A stretch of 55,975 nt of DNA from Clostridiales bacterium (GCA_014799475.1 JAAVHX010000020.1:1-55975), one strand, 5' to 3'. Positions 7,405 to 15,199 are shown, counted from the stretch's first letter. Translations and numbers: made by a program. Notes: generated from the sequence alone by a model not told the origin.

Positions 7405-8373
7405 CTATGGCAATACAGCATCGCTTGGAAGGTGTGCAGCTTCATCTACCCAAGCTGGGAGCGGTGGACGGGGCGTAGGCGGTTGGTCGGAATCTAGCCT
7501 ACCCAAGTCCAAATCATTGGCAGGATAAGCTAGAAATGCCCGCAAATGGGCTTGCACTAAATCATAATCGGTTTTTGATATAGTTATATACTGCACATAC
7601 TGATTCAATAAACGCTCCATTTTTTCACGGGTCTTACGGCATAAATCTTTAGTGTTGCCATGCCCAGCCAACAATGCTGATAGGATATAACGTTCGGTGT
7701 CGGTTATGTTCACTTCTGCCATGCTTACCTGTTGACTACGAATATAGTAAGCCTTCGGCCAAGGTAGCTTGTCAAAGGGCGTTGCAGGGTCTAAGGTCAC
7801 TTCCAGCCGGGTGAGCGGTATTGGCAACTTAGCTTCTGCGGCTTTGTTGTAAAGTTTTACGCGCCCAATGTGGGACGTTTGTCCAAGATATTCTGTCCAT
7901 TCTTTGCCATGTTTCCGCGCCGAATATACTCGACCATCTTTTATCAAACGGGCGCTTTCACGCTCCACAGCTATGTCCACGGCAAGATCAAAGCGCTTTA
8001 TGGCTGTGTGCATCGGGCGGCTGTGCTGATTGAGAAAACCGAGAACAGACAAGAAGGAATTGTGCGAAGCACACTTATTTGGATTTATTTCCAACCGCAC
8101 ACGACTATATTCAGTAGTGGAACAATTCAAAATGACCCCAATCCAGAAGGAATCATTATTTTGAAATGTGATGGTAAAGTTTTCGCGGAATGAGCCGATT
8201 TTGTAACTCTCCCAATGCTTTGTAGAGACCGCAAAACGAATGGGTAGCATATCTAACAGTTGGCCTAGAGCGGTTACAGTATTTAAATCGCTTAAACGAT
8301 AATCAATAACCATTTTGTCGATAGAGAGGGTGAACCTCTCCGAGGTGTGGATTGGTTGATGATAATCGAACAT
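7405..8373 (-). CDS. Rep_trans-family relaxase/replication initiator
   Basis: A 322-residue protein from the ATG at 8373, chosen because GGAGG lies 7 bases upstream. A longer frame to 8430 has no such site and would run into the hairpin region. The fold matches the Rep_trans family (plasmid rolling-circle initiators, Tn916 Orf20, ICEBs1 NicK). Evidence is an N-terminal IDKMVIDY strand, a RFDLAVDIAV metal-strand-like motif, a central YLGQTSHIGRVKLYNKA block with the candidate nicking tyrosine, and TRLEVTLD. It would nick oriT, then relax or replicate the excised circle. It lies directly downstream of the FtsK fragment, as orf20 follows orf21 in Tn916. Confidence 0.75.
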   Translation of the reverse strand: MFDYHQPIHTSERFTLSIDKMVIDYRLSDLNTVTALGQLLDMLPIRFAVSTKHWESYKIGSFRENFTITFQNNDSFWIGVILNCSTTEYSRVRLEINPNKCASHNSFLSVLGFLNQHSRPMHTAIKRFDLAVDIAVERESARLIKDGRVYSARKHGKEWTEYLGQTSHIGRVKLYNKAAEAKLPIPLTRLEVTLDPATPFDKLPWPKAYYIRSQQVSMAEVNITDTERYILSALLAGHGNTKDLCRKTREKMERLLNQYVQYITISKTDYDLVQAHLRAFLAYPANDLDLGRLDSDQPPTPRPPLPAWVDEAAHLPSDAVLP

Positions 8374-8408
8374 ACGTTTCCTCCGTTGCACCAGGGAACC
8401 TATCTCTG

Positions 8409-8472
8409 GCCCTACTAGATATAGGGCCAACGTCCGCGCCGCCCACTGGGCTGCGCCCTGCGGGCGGCGCGG
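8409..8472. other. Candidate oriT/nick-site hairpins upstream of relaxase
   Basis: Two stems are nested between the FtsK fragment and the relaxase start. One pairs ggcccta with tagggcc (8409-8429). The other pairs ccgcgccgccc with gggcggcgcgg (8434-8444 with 8462-8472). In Tn916 and ICEBs1 the oriT sits at this gene junction, so the position supports an origin-of-transfer role; no nick motif was identified. Confidence 0.45.
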
Positions 8473-8503
8473 GTTATTTACTCGCCGTCATTCAAAAGCG
8501 CAG

Positions 8504-8686
8504 TCATAGCTTTGAAGTAGGAAAATGCAAACTGACCTTGGCGGCAATGAGCATGGATGCCACGGATTTCCCAGAGCCAGTGCTGCCGATTACTAAGGCA
8601 TGACAATACCTATCCAAATCGACGAAGAGTGGCCGAGTGGCCCCCCCGGAGGGGAGCCGTTCGGCGCAAAATGTAATTGGCTTCAT
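8504..8686 (-). pseudogene. Truncated FtsK/TcpA-type coupling ATPase
   Basis: Sixty residues remain, starting MKPITFCAERL, with an intact Walker A motif (GSTGSGKS). The frame stops at SLHFPTSKL, before Walker B and all other motor elements. Related coupling proteins of Tn916-like elements have about 400 residues or more. A short out-of-frame tail (TALLNDGE before a stop) follows, consistent with an internal deletion that removed most of the gene. The start lies 1 base after the membrane-protein stop. The product is unlikely to function, so the element would rely on a helper coupling protein. Confidence 0.65.
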
Positions 8687-8687
8687 T

Positions 8688-9470
8688 TCATTCGTCACCA
8701 TAATCCGGGTCGATGTAGCGGGGCGGTTTCGGCGGGGCGCTGTTGCGCTTGGCCCTTGCTCGGCGGCAGTTGTTAATAATAGGAATTGACGCTTCTGTCG
8801 TTTGCGCCACTTCAACATGAATACGCCGCCCTAAAGGATGAACAGCCAACACTTCAAAAGGGTCACGTCTCCCGGCTTCTGTGTTGATAAGCTGGGGAAA
8901 ATCGTGTATGTAATTCCTGCCTATACGCTGTAGATCGTCGCGGAGATTGTCTGCTTCATCCAGTGTGAGTTCATCGGTTACATCTACTTCAAACGGATAG
9001 ATAGGTACACCGTTCACCATAGAAAAATTTTCGCCCGTCGGCAAGGTCACTTTTATGTCGCGCACATCGTGCTTGCGATCAATGACTGTAGATGAGGACG
9101 CAGACACCATAACCTTGAACATGAAATTCAAAACAATAGGATAAAGCTCTAACGCTTGTTCATAGGGTGTTTTTTCTCCATCACCATTGTCAATATCCCC
9201 TGCGTTGCCAGGGTGGCTAGCCCGATAAACCGCAGACGCAATTAGAATAGGAATCATCGCCAAAATTAGGAGCGCTTTCCGCCACCGATACGCCGCCCAA
9301 AGCAGAACGGAAAAACCAAAAACCGGGGCAAACAGGGTAGCAGACATTAGGGCTATCGCCTTAAAAAAGTCCGGCCAATTTTTGTCATTCCATGCAATAG
9401 CGGCATCTGTAGCTCTATCGTTTACAAAGTTTTTGTAGCTAAGACACATAGCCATGATAAGCATTAACAT
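8688..9470 (-). CDS. Element-borne membrane protein, unknown function
   Basis: A 260-residue protein with a short hydrophobic N-terminus and two transmembrane helices around residues 35-60 and 68-84. A soluble, acidic C-terminal half and a charged RRARAKRN tail follow. It precedes the FtsK fragment in the same operon, where small membrane proteins of Tn916-like elements often sit. I recognise no enzymatic motif. A mobilization or coupling role is inferred only from position. Confidence 0.6.
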   Translation of the reverse strand: MLMLIMAMCLSYKNFVNDRATDAAIAWNDKNWPDFFKAIALMSATLFAPVFGFSVLLWAAYRWRKALLILAMIPILIASAVYRASHPGNAGDIDNGDGEKTPYEQALELYPIVLNFMFKVMVSASSSTVIDRKHDVRDIKVTLPTGENFSMVNGVPIYPFEVDVTDELTLDEADNLRDDLQRIGRNYIHDFPQLINTEAGRRDPFEVLAVHPLGRRIHVEVAQTTEASIPIINNCRRARAKRNSAPPKPPRYIDPDYGDE

Positions 9471-9558
9471 TTATATTCTCCTCTATGGTTAGGCAGAGTG
9501 TGAGAAGTGGAGGGCGGCAACCCCCTTTGCTCGGACTGGAGCTTGCCGCCCAATTGAT

Positions 9559-9912
9559 TTAGCCCTCCTGCCGCTGCGGATTATAGAGCTTGACCCCGGC
9601 GGCTTCAGCAGTGATGCGAAGGTTCCGTTTCTGATCAGCCGAAACGCTGGCAGTCAGACGCTCAAAGGAGACCTTCACAAACTGCAAGGTGGGAACACGT
9701 TGAAGAACGGTGGCCTGATTAACAATTGGAGCCGAATCTCGAACAAGTACACGCACCTTCTCAAGGTCAATACCTCGAAGTACTGTGTAGTAGGAACCGA
9801 TGCGCGGCCCCCGCTTGTCGTTATCCCAATCAAAAGCATCGCTAACGTCCACGATACTATGAGGGCCATGACCACCCAAAGCAGACAGCTCGTCTAAAGT
9901 TAGTTTAAACAT
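9559..9912 (-). CDS. Small Tn916-type element protein, YdcP/DUF961-like
   Basis: A 117-residue protein from the ATG at 9912, with AAAGGAG 7 bases upstream. It is a compact mixed alpha/beta protein without membrane segments (MFKLTLDEL, then DNDKRGPRIGSYYTVLRG). Its size, place at the head of the mobilization operon and order before the coupling protein match Orf22/Orf23 of Tn916 and YdcP of ICEBs1; the family assignment is tentative. A 12-bp palindrome sits between its -10 box and start, suggesting repression. Confidence 0.5.
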   Translation of the reverse strand: MFKLTLDELSALGGHGPHSIVDVSDAFDWDNDKRGPRIGSYYTVLRGIDLEKVRVLVRDSAPIVNQATVLQRVPTLQFVKVSFERLTASVSADQKRNLRITAEAAGVKLYNPQRQEG

Positions 9913-9963
9913 AGAGCTCCTTTCCCCTGTCATGCCGACAGGTCAGCTTGTTTGAAGTACATA

Positions 9964-9991
9964 TGAACCGGTTCAATGTGAGTGTAGTATA
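9964..9991 (-). promoter_or_regulatory. Promoter and palindromic operator of mobilization operon
   Basis: TATACT on the minus strand (9986-9991) is followed at the expected start of transcription by TGAACCGGTTCA (9964-9975), a perfect 12-bp palindrome. The position fits a repressor operator; the XRE protein of this element is a candidate ligand. Confidence 0.5.
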
Positions 9992-10114
9992 GCACAACGT
10001 TTTCGGTTTGTGGGGGCGAATAAAAGCCAAAAAAACGCTCCGGGAATTTTCTGAAAACCTCTTGATATTTCGATAAGTGCTGTGCCATAATATAAAATTT
10101 AGAGAGGTGACTAT

Positions 10115-11011
10115 ATGAATAGCGATAAAGAGTTCTGCGTAGCACTTGAGCGTTACTTTCTTGGTACGTTTCTTCAAAATCTTTCTGCGCTTTCTTCTAA
10201 GAAAGAATCCGATATAAGGAAATACATATATGCTTCGCTGTACGTGGATAGATCAACTCTTAATAACTTTTTAGCTGGAAGAAGTCACAGTCTAAGAATT
10301 GGAAAATGGCCCGAATTACCAAAGAAAGATTTTAAACACAAGAGCGAAATAATGGACAATGGAAAAGGGCCCCGAGACTACATTGATAAATTTAACTCTG
10401 TGGTCTTATTGCGATATTTTTATTTGCCATTCTGTTATGCAATGAATGATAAATCGGAAGCCGCGGAATGTTTCAATAAGGCAGCTTCATGGTCAATAGA
10501 AGTTATTAATGGAATGTGGGATGGAAAGGTAGATGTAACGTATTGGTCAAAAGTAATTGAACTTTTCCCCTTGCGCTTACTTGTAGATATTAAATTTTTT
10601 ACAAGCCCATTATATGAAGAAGATATAGTGCGACAAATGATTAGTGAGTTGGAATTACGAACCACTGTAATTAAAGATATTCCGCGTAAAATGCTCAGAG
10701 AATTTGTGCAACTGGAAACATTTGTTGATAAATACAGCAAGAAGAAATCGGTCAAAACTGGTACAAGCCATGATTTAATACAAAAATTGAAAGAACAGGA
10801 CACTTCACTGATACGCATGATACAATTTGCGCGCGGTTCTTTACTTTTTCGCTGCCACTCTATTCGGGCAGTAGATATTCAATTATATTCCTTGATTTAT
10901 TGCTTGCCCAAAGAAGAACAACTAAAAGCCCAAGCGGCGATAGGAGATATTCATGGTATTTGTGCCAAAAAGGGAATAAAACCAAGGAAGCCAGATTTGC
11001 TTGACGAATAA
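10115..11011 (+). CDS. Unknown AT-rich cargo protein of the mobile element
   Basis: A 298-residue, mostly helical cytoplasmic protein with no signal peptide, membrane segment or motif that I recognise. It has a basic middle (DKYSKKKSVKTG) and lysine-rich end. GAGAGGTG precedes the start. It has its own promoter region (TTGATA, 18 bases, CATAAT) and a perfect terminator, stands alone between divergent and convergent neighbours, and is distinctly more AT-rich than the host genes. This lone-cargo layout is typical of phage-defence or element-maintenance genes, but that is inference only. Confidence 0.6.
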   Translation: MNSDKEFCVALERYFLGTFLQNLSALSSKKESDIRKYIYASLYVDRSTLNNFLAGRSHSLRIGKWPELPKKDFKHKSEIMDNGKGPRDYIDKFNSVVLLRYFYLPFCYAMNDKSEAAECFNKAASWSIEVINGMWDGKVDVTYWSKVIELFPLRLLVDIKFFTSPLYEEDIVRQMISELELRTTVIKDIPRKMLREFVQLETFVDKYSKKKSVKTGTSHDLIQKLKEQDTSLIRMIQFARGSLLFRCHSIRAVDIQLYSLIYCLPKEEQLKAQAAIGDIHGICAKKGIKPRKPDLLDE

Positions 11012-11019
11012 GAACGAAG

Positions 11020-11056
11020 AGGAGCGGCAGCCGTAATAGCTGCCGCTCCTTTTTTT
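11020..11056 (+). terminator. Terminator of AT-rich cargo gene
   Basis: Perfect 12-bp stem aggagcggcagc/gctgccgctcct (11020-11031 with 11039-11050) followed by a T-run. Confidence 0.9.
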
Positions 11057-11090
11057 GCGTGTATGGCGAATGGTTTATGAAATAGTGTCA

Positions 11091-13037
11091 TTAAACCTGC
11101 CCGCCAGGCTCTATATATTCCTTTGAATCTACTGTGACGGTGCCGTCACTTGCAACTTCAATCAGAGATAGGCGCGCGTTTACATAATGGAGACCTCCTC
11201 CATAAGAGGGTGTCTTAACAACGAAAAGATTCCAAACTGCTTTCCCATTTTTAAATGTAAGCCCGCATTTGGTGCCATCACCTGCTTCGGTTTTATAGGG
11301 GGTCTCATATCCCTTGTCTACAGCAATTTTCTGCGCCTGCTTCATGTCAAAATTCGCCAGCTGTTTCAGTTCGTCCTGGGTCATGCGATTGCTGTCTGGA
11401 ATATTGGAGGTAATCTGCATAGCTCCTGCTTTGCCATCCCATTCCGCCGTTGCGTCGAACAGGGACACAATGGTCTGGAGCGGCAGAAACGCCTTTCCAT
11501 TGGTAAACTCTATGGCTATTCTCTGGAACTCGCCGCCGTTCATGGAATACTTATAGGTCTTGTCGCGCCCATAATAGATGCTGTTTATGCCCTCAAAGTC
11601 CCAATCGGAGAAGTCCTTGTATGTAATGACCAGCGTGTCGCTCTTGGTGGACGCGAGGATAACAGAAGCGTCCGAATTGGCGTACACGGCTACCCCCATG
11701 GCTTCCAGCACATCCCGGAGAGGAACCATGACATCATCCTCAAAAATAGAATAGTACGGGTTAGCGGACAGTTTCACCGGGACACCGTTTACTTCAACGC
11801 CGGGAGCGGACAGAATACCGCACTCACCAAATTCATACCAACTGGGGCCGATACTGAACAGTTCTTTTTGCTTCGTGTACTTTTTTATGGTGGCTCTGTA
11901 TTCATCCTCTGAAATTTCTTTTTCATTAAGACCGATATAGTGAGTTATACTTAGGTTCGAATCAAATTCTTCCCGCACGTTGTCATTGCATACAAATGAC
12001 CCGTTTTCAACCTTAAAGAACGCGTACTCATCCCCCACATAGCGGTGTTCCATAATGATGCCTAAATATAGCTGGCCATCGGCCTGATAGATACTCAGCC
12101 AATCAAACGCTCCAGCCAGCCCAAAATCCTGCTCGCAGAGTTTTCCGGCGTGGCCGTCTATATTTGAATATACGGTTGCGATAGCTGCAAAAGTCTCCCA
12201 GTCAACGCCCACTGTCAGCAGGTCCACTTTGCCATCGTTGTCCATGTCCACATAGTCGGCATAGAACAGGCCGGAGCCAAAGACCTCATAGGGTTGGGCG
12301 CTGTTGACGATCTGCTCGTATTCCCCCTGGAGCGCCCGAGTTTCCTCCGCGCTTGTCCACTGCTCCTCGGCCCAGTAGAGGTAGCTCATGAGGTAGGCAC
12401 GGGAGCAGGGGGCGGACGGGTCGAACGCCGCGCCCAGTTGGGCGAACAGGCCGTTGTTGTCCGCCCAGGCGGCGGGCCTTTCATAGTACGCGCCGGAAGC
12501 GGCCAGTGCCACAGTGCTGCTGTTCACAGCGGCCATGGGCTCGCCCTCGGCCCGCCACAGGAAGGTGAGCGCTTCGCCGTTGGTGCAGGAGTTGTTGGGC
12601 TTAAACGAGGAACTTGTGGAAATGCCGCTTTCATAGGCCCACAAGGCGGGCTTATAGTACCAGTTGGAGGGTGAAATGTCGCTGATGGGATTTTCCGTGA
12701 TTTGCGGCTCGGGGGAGCCCATGGCCCGCCAAATGAACGTGATAGCCTGTCCCCGGGTACAGGTGGACAGGGGCTCAAACGTATCACTGTCAGACGCGAT
12801 ACCGTTTCCATATGCCCACACCACCGCGTCATAGTAATAGGAATCCTCGGGCACGTCGGTGAAGGGAATGGGCGGGGTTGGTTCGGGTGTGGGTGTGGCT
12901 TCCTCTGTCGGTACGACCGTGGGCGGGGTGCTGTCCTGCTCCTCCGCCTGCTTGTCGCAGGCCGCGAGGGACAGGAGCAGAAGCAGAGCCAGACACAGGC
13001 ATAGTATCGGTTTTTTGACTGCTTTTTGTGGATTCAT
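11091..13037 (-). CDS. SLH-domain lipoprotein with stalk domain
   Basis: A 648-residue protein from MNPQKAVKKP at 13037. Longer starts exist at 13067 and 13142, but a TATACT box lies at about 13070. Residues 1-27 form a lipoprotein signal (LLSLAAC, lipidated Cys27), followed by a Glu/Pro/Thr-rich linker. Three SLH repeats occupy about 58-225. A middle region (VDMDNDGKVDLLTVGVDW) resembles an FG-GAP-like calcium loop. Residues about 425-560 form a copper amine oxidase-type stalk domain (VNGVPVKLSANP, MVPLRDVLEAMGV). A PepSY-like tail ends the protein. Both membrane and cell-wall attachment are implied. It is carried inside the mobile element, so it could alter the recipient's surface. Confidence 0.8.
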   Translation of the reverse strand: MNPQKAVKKPILCLCLALLLLLSLAACDKQAEEQDSTPPTVVPTEEATPTPEPTPPIPFTDVPEDSYYYDAVVWAYGNGIASDSDTFEPLSTCTRGQAITFIWRAMGSPEPQITENPISDISPSNWYYKPALWAYESGISTSSSFKPNNSCTNGEALTFLWRAEGEPMAAVNSSTVALAASGAYYERPAAWADNNGLFAQLGAAFDPSAPCSRAYLMSYLYWAEEQWTSAEETRALQGEYEQIVNSAQPYEVFGSGLFYADYVDMDNDGKVDLLTVGVDWETFAAIATVYSNIDGHAGKLCEQDFGLAGAFDWLSIYQADGQLYLGIIMEHRYVGDEYAFFKVENGSFVCNDNVREEFDSNLSITHYIGLNEKEISEDEYRATIKKYTKQKELFSIGPSWYEFGECGILSAPGVEVNGVPVKLSANPYYSIFEDDVMVPLRDVLEAMGVAVYANSDASVILASTKSDTLVITYKDFSDWDFEGINSIYYGRDKTYKYSMNGGEFQRIAIEFTNGKAFLPLQTIVSLFDATAEWDGKAGAMQITSNIPDSNRMTQDELKQLANFDMKQAQKIAVDKGYETPYKTEAGDGTKCGLTFKNGKAVWNLFVVKTPSYGGGLHYVNARLSLIEVASDGTVTVDSKEYIEPGGQV

Positions 13038-13164
13038 CAATTTATCTTTCTTGTAGCAAATAGGCATAGTATAGCATCCCCTTTCTCTTTTATGGTGTTT
13101 GACAACACGGTTCACATTTAGACAAATTTCCGCAACACTCAAGAATTATACTCGGATATTCATA

Positions 13165-13227
13165 CATAGTCAACTGTTATTTCCGTTCGTAAACTAAGAA
13201 AAAACGGACGAGAGGTAATTGACTATG
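13165..13227. promoter_or_regulatory. Paired 9-bp inverted sites at XRE gene start
   Basis: CATAGTCAA at 13165-13173 and its complement TTGACTATG at 13219-13227 bracket the divergent promoter region; the second overlaps the start codon of the XRE gene. This is a possible autoregulatory operator pair. Confidence 0.35.
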
Positions 13228-13437
13228 ATTAGCTATGAGCCATTGAAAAAGACCATGAAAGACCGGGGAATTTCATCATATAGGCTTGAAAAGTTAGGAT
13301 TCAGCAGAGCAACATATTACAGTATCCGAAAGGGCAACAGCGTATCTACAAATACGATTGACCAGCTTTGTAGAATCCTGAAATGCGGTGTTTCTGACAT
13401 TATGGAATTCATTGATGAAGATGAAAAAATTCCATAG
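13225..13437 (+). CDS. Small XRE-family regulator
   Basis: A 70-residue Cro/C1-type helix-turn-helix protein from the ATG at 13225, with AGAGGT 8 bases upstream. The HTH reads SSYRLEKLGFSRATYYSIRKG, then STNTIDQLCRILKCGVSDIMEF, the HTH_26/Xre layout with nothing else attached. It lies near the right end of the element, divergent from the SLH lipoprotein. It is the likely controller of element genes, perhaps through the palindrome at 9964-9975. Confidence 0.85.
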   Translation: MISYEPLKKTMKDRGISSYRLEKLGFSRATYYSIRKGNSVSTNTIDQLCRILKCGVSDIMEFIDEDEKIP

Positions 13438-13836
13438 GTTTGAAACGGCTTGTGGGGTACAGCTAAGCTTTTAGGCTTTGTCCATAAGGTGGTCTTTGCA
13501 GTATCATAAAAATGGGTGTCCCGCCACGGGCGGAGCCTGGGCGCTTGTCGGCCCTGGGCATAGGGCGGGCCAAAGGTTGGTTCCGCTCCATGCAATCCCC
13601 CGCCGATGGGCTGGCAAGCCCTGGGACACCGGCCCCGTGGGGATTGCGTCGCTTGTATGCGAGCCGCTTTGCTCTCGCATATCCTTGTGGGACATGGTGT
13701 AGTCTATCGGAAAGCATGAAAAAACAGGGGGCCGGGGCCTCCCGTTGGCAACTTTTTTGACACCGCAAAAGTCGGATTGTACGCCAATTTTTTATTTTTC
13801 TCGTTGTTTCTGGGCGAAAAAGTGATTTTTGCGCCT
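13438..13836. ncRNA. Gene-free, GC-rich structured region before right att site
   Basis: Several stems are nested or side by side: ccgcc/ggcgg (13521-13533), ggtgtccc/gggacacc (13515-13522 with 13623-13630), gcaatcccc/ggggattgc (13592-13600 with 13639-13647) enclosing gggct/agccc (13608-13621), and tatgcgag/ctcgcata (13656-13663 with 13674-13681). A final gggggcc/ggcctccc stem near 13727-13743 is followed by a T-run at about 13753-13758. The density of pairing and a T-run at the end suggest a structured RNA of about 240 nt on the plus strand, or an origin/recombination site. No known RNA family was recognised. Confidence 0.4.
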
Positions 13837-13881
13837 TTGGTAAGGATGAGGTCTCCAGTTCAAATCTGGATAGCAGCTCCA
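13837..13881 (+). repeat. Right attachment site: 3' fragment of tRNA-Thr(GGT)
   Basis: Identical over 45 bases to 5609-5653, starting in the anticodon loop and ending in CCA. Sequence to the left is unrelated to a tRNA 5' half. Confidence 0.85.
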
Positions 13882-13882
13882 C

Positions 13883-13926
13883 GAAATCCCTTGAGCCACA
13901 ACGGTTTGAGGGATTTCTTCTTTTTG
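13883..13926 (+). terminator. Terminator after right tRNA fragment
   Basis: gaaatccctt and gagggatttc form a stem with one mismatch, followed by a T-rich tract. It is the original downstream terminator position of a tRNA transcript. Confidence 0.7.
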
Positions 13927-14034
13927 TGTCCAGCGGAGTGATTTCGGAATTTGTTACCGTTTTGTTGCCGGGGCGGATAGTATTCTCCGATGGGGAACAA
14001 AGAAATAAAAAGAAAAAAGAACTTGAAAATCCCG

Positions 14035-14158
14035 TTGACTCTTTTTAAGATAAGGTGTATAACAACTGAAAATGGTAAGTTTACCAACAGTGAATATAGA
14101 ATTTAAAATGCTTAGGAGAGCAAGTATTGTCCAGGGGGACAGTGCGGGCTCTTTTTTT
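14035..14158 (+). ncRNA. Candidate small RNA with promoter and terminator
   Basis: TTGACT (14035-14040), 17 bases and TATAAC (14058-14063) form a strong promoter. About 55 bases later a hairpin (gagc/gctc enclosing attgtcc/ggacagt, 14118-14151) ends in seven Ts (14152-14158). The transcript would be about 90 nt and includes a ggtaa/ttacc mini-hairpin. A 54-codon frame from 14071 runs through the terminator and lacks a ribosome binding site, so a noncoding RNA is preferred. Confidence 0.45.
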
Positions 14159-14215
14159 GTTGCCCAAAAACGTAAAGGGGAAATTTTCTCTCACACTGTA
14201 GATCGATCAAAAACT

Positions 14216-15199
14216 TTATGGTCTGTATCCTTTTAGCCATTGAACGGTATCGCGAATTGTGGCTTGGATACTGCGGGTGGCATATCCCAATTCTTCGTGG
14301 GCCTTTTGAGATGAGAACCGGGTCTTGCTCTCCACCGTGTCAAGGGAGTACTTGGTATAGAGCGGGTGCTGTCCCCGCTTCCGAGTCATTGCACCCAGAA
14401 CAGGCTCCGCCAACCGGGCCAGCGGCATGGGTAATGTAGGCGGAACTTTTTTCCCGCACAACACTGCCCCAAGCCCCAGTATCTCTCGAATCTCATGATA
14501 CCCACCGGGCAGGATGTAACACTCGCCCACGCGGCCCCGCTCAGCCGCAGCGACACAGCCCGCCGCCACATCCCGGACATCCACCAGATCATATCCGCCT
14601 TTGACGCAGGTGGGCAGCCTGCCCTCCATAAAGTCCCATACCATCTGTATCAGATGGTTGCGGCCCTCATCATACGGCCCAATGATGCCGGAGGGATGGA
14701 CCACCACCGCGGGCAGTCCGTTCGCGGCGGCGTCCAGCACCGCCTGGGTTGCCTCAGCCTTGGTTTTGGCATAGCCGCCCACCACTGTCTCCGGCGAGAA
14801 TTCAGTGATTTCAGTTTGCAGCGTTGGCTGGCCTGTCTCCGGGATGGCGTGGACGGAGCTGACATAGACCAGCTTCTCCACCTGATATTTGGCACACAGC
14901 GCCAGTACATTTTTCGTCCCGGTCACGTTGACGTCATAGAGCCGCTGGCTCATTTCGCCGGTCACGTCGATCAAACCGGCAGTGTGGATCACCACCAGCC
15001 TTTCATCTTTGGCCCGCTGAAACAGGGGATAAAGGCTTTCCGGCTTCAGCACATCTCCATGTATGTACTCCGCACCGGGGACGGCGGGCTGTTCGTGGGG
15101 CAGTAAAAGCCCCCGAACCACTGCATTCCGCTCCAACAGGACGCGCACCACCGTACTCCCCAAATGTCCCGCCGCGCCCGTTACGATATATCGTGTCAT
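14216..15199 (-). CDS. NAD-dependent epimerase/dehydratase (extended SDR)
   Basis: A 327-residue extended short-chain dehydrogenase. The Rossmann motif GAAGHLG is at residues 8-14, an HTAG-type strand follows, and the active-site serine segment is YVSSVH with YAKTKAEA carrying the catalytic Tyr-x-x-x-Lys. A VHPSGIIGPYD loop follows, as in dihydroflavonol-reductase-like and NAD(P)H-dependent sugar epimerases. The substrate cannot be named. The start at 15199 is chosen for its AGGATAGG site. It is divergent from the two-component operon, and a triple 11-bp repeat array lies immediately upstream of its probable -10 box, implying shared control. Confidence 0.85.
   Translation of the reverse strand: MTRYIVTGAAGHLGSTVVRVLLERNAVVRGLLLPHEQPAVPGAEYIHGDVLKPESLYPLFQRAKDERLVVIHTAGLIDVTGEMSQRLYDVNVTGTKNVLALCAKYQVEKLVYVSSVHAIPETGQPTLQTEITEFSPETVVGGYAKTKAEATQAVLDAAANGLPAVVVHPSGIIGPYDEGRNHLIQMVWDFMEGRLPTCVKGGYDLVDVRDVAAGCVAAAERGRVGECYILPGGYHEIREILGLGAVLCGKKVPPTLPMPLARLAEPVLGAMTRKRGQHPLYTKYSLDTVESKTRFSSQKAHEELGYATRSIQATIRDTVQWLKGYRP

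Larger units (their letters stand above)
5609..13881. mobile_element. 8.2-kb integrated mobilizable element at tRNA-Thr site
   Basis: Bounded by two identical 45-bp tRNA-Thr 3' fragments in direct orientation. Next to the left end is a tyrosine integrase reading toward it. The block that follows, in transcription order a small Tn916-type protein, membrane protein, FtsK-type ATPase fragment and Rep_trans protein, parallels the orf23/22-orf21-orf20 region of Tn916 and ydcP-conQ-nicK of ICEBs1. No conjugation pore genes are present and the ATPase is truncated, so transfer would need a helper. The cargo is an unknown AT-rich gene, an SLH lipoprotein and an XRE regulator. Both ends carry only tRNA 3' fragments. 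The intact tRNA should lie to the left, as expected for tandem insertions at one site. Confidence 0.8.

Noticed and set aside
13463-13882. Minus-strand open frame starting MELLSRFELETSSL
   Set aside because: This N-terminus is the antisense translation of a tRNA 3' end, a known annotation artefact. It covers the att site and the structured region and has no ribosome binding site.
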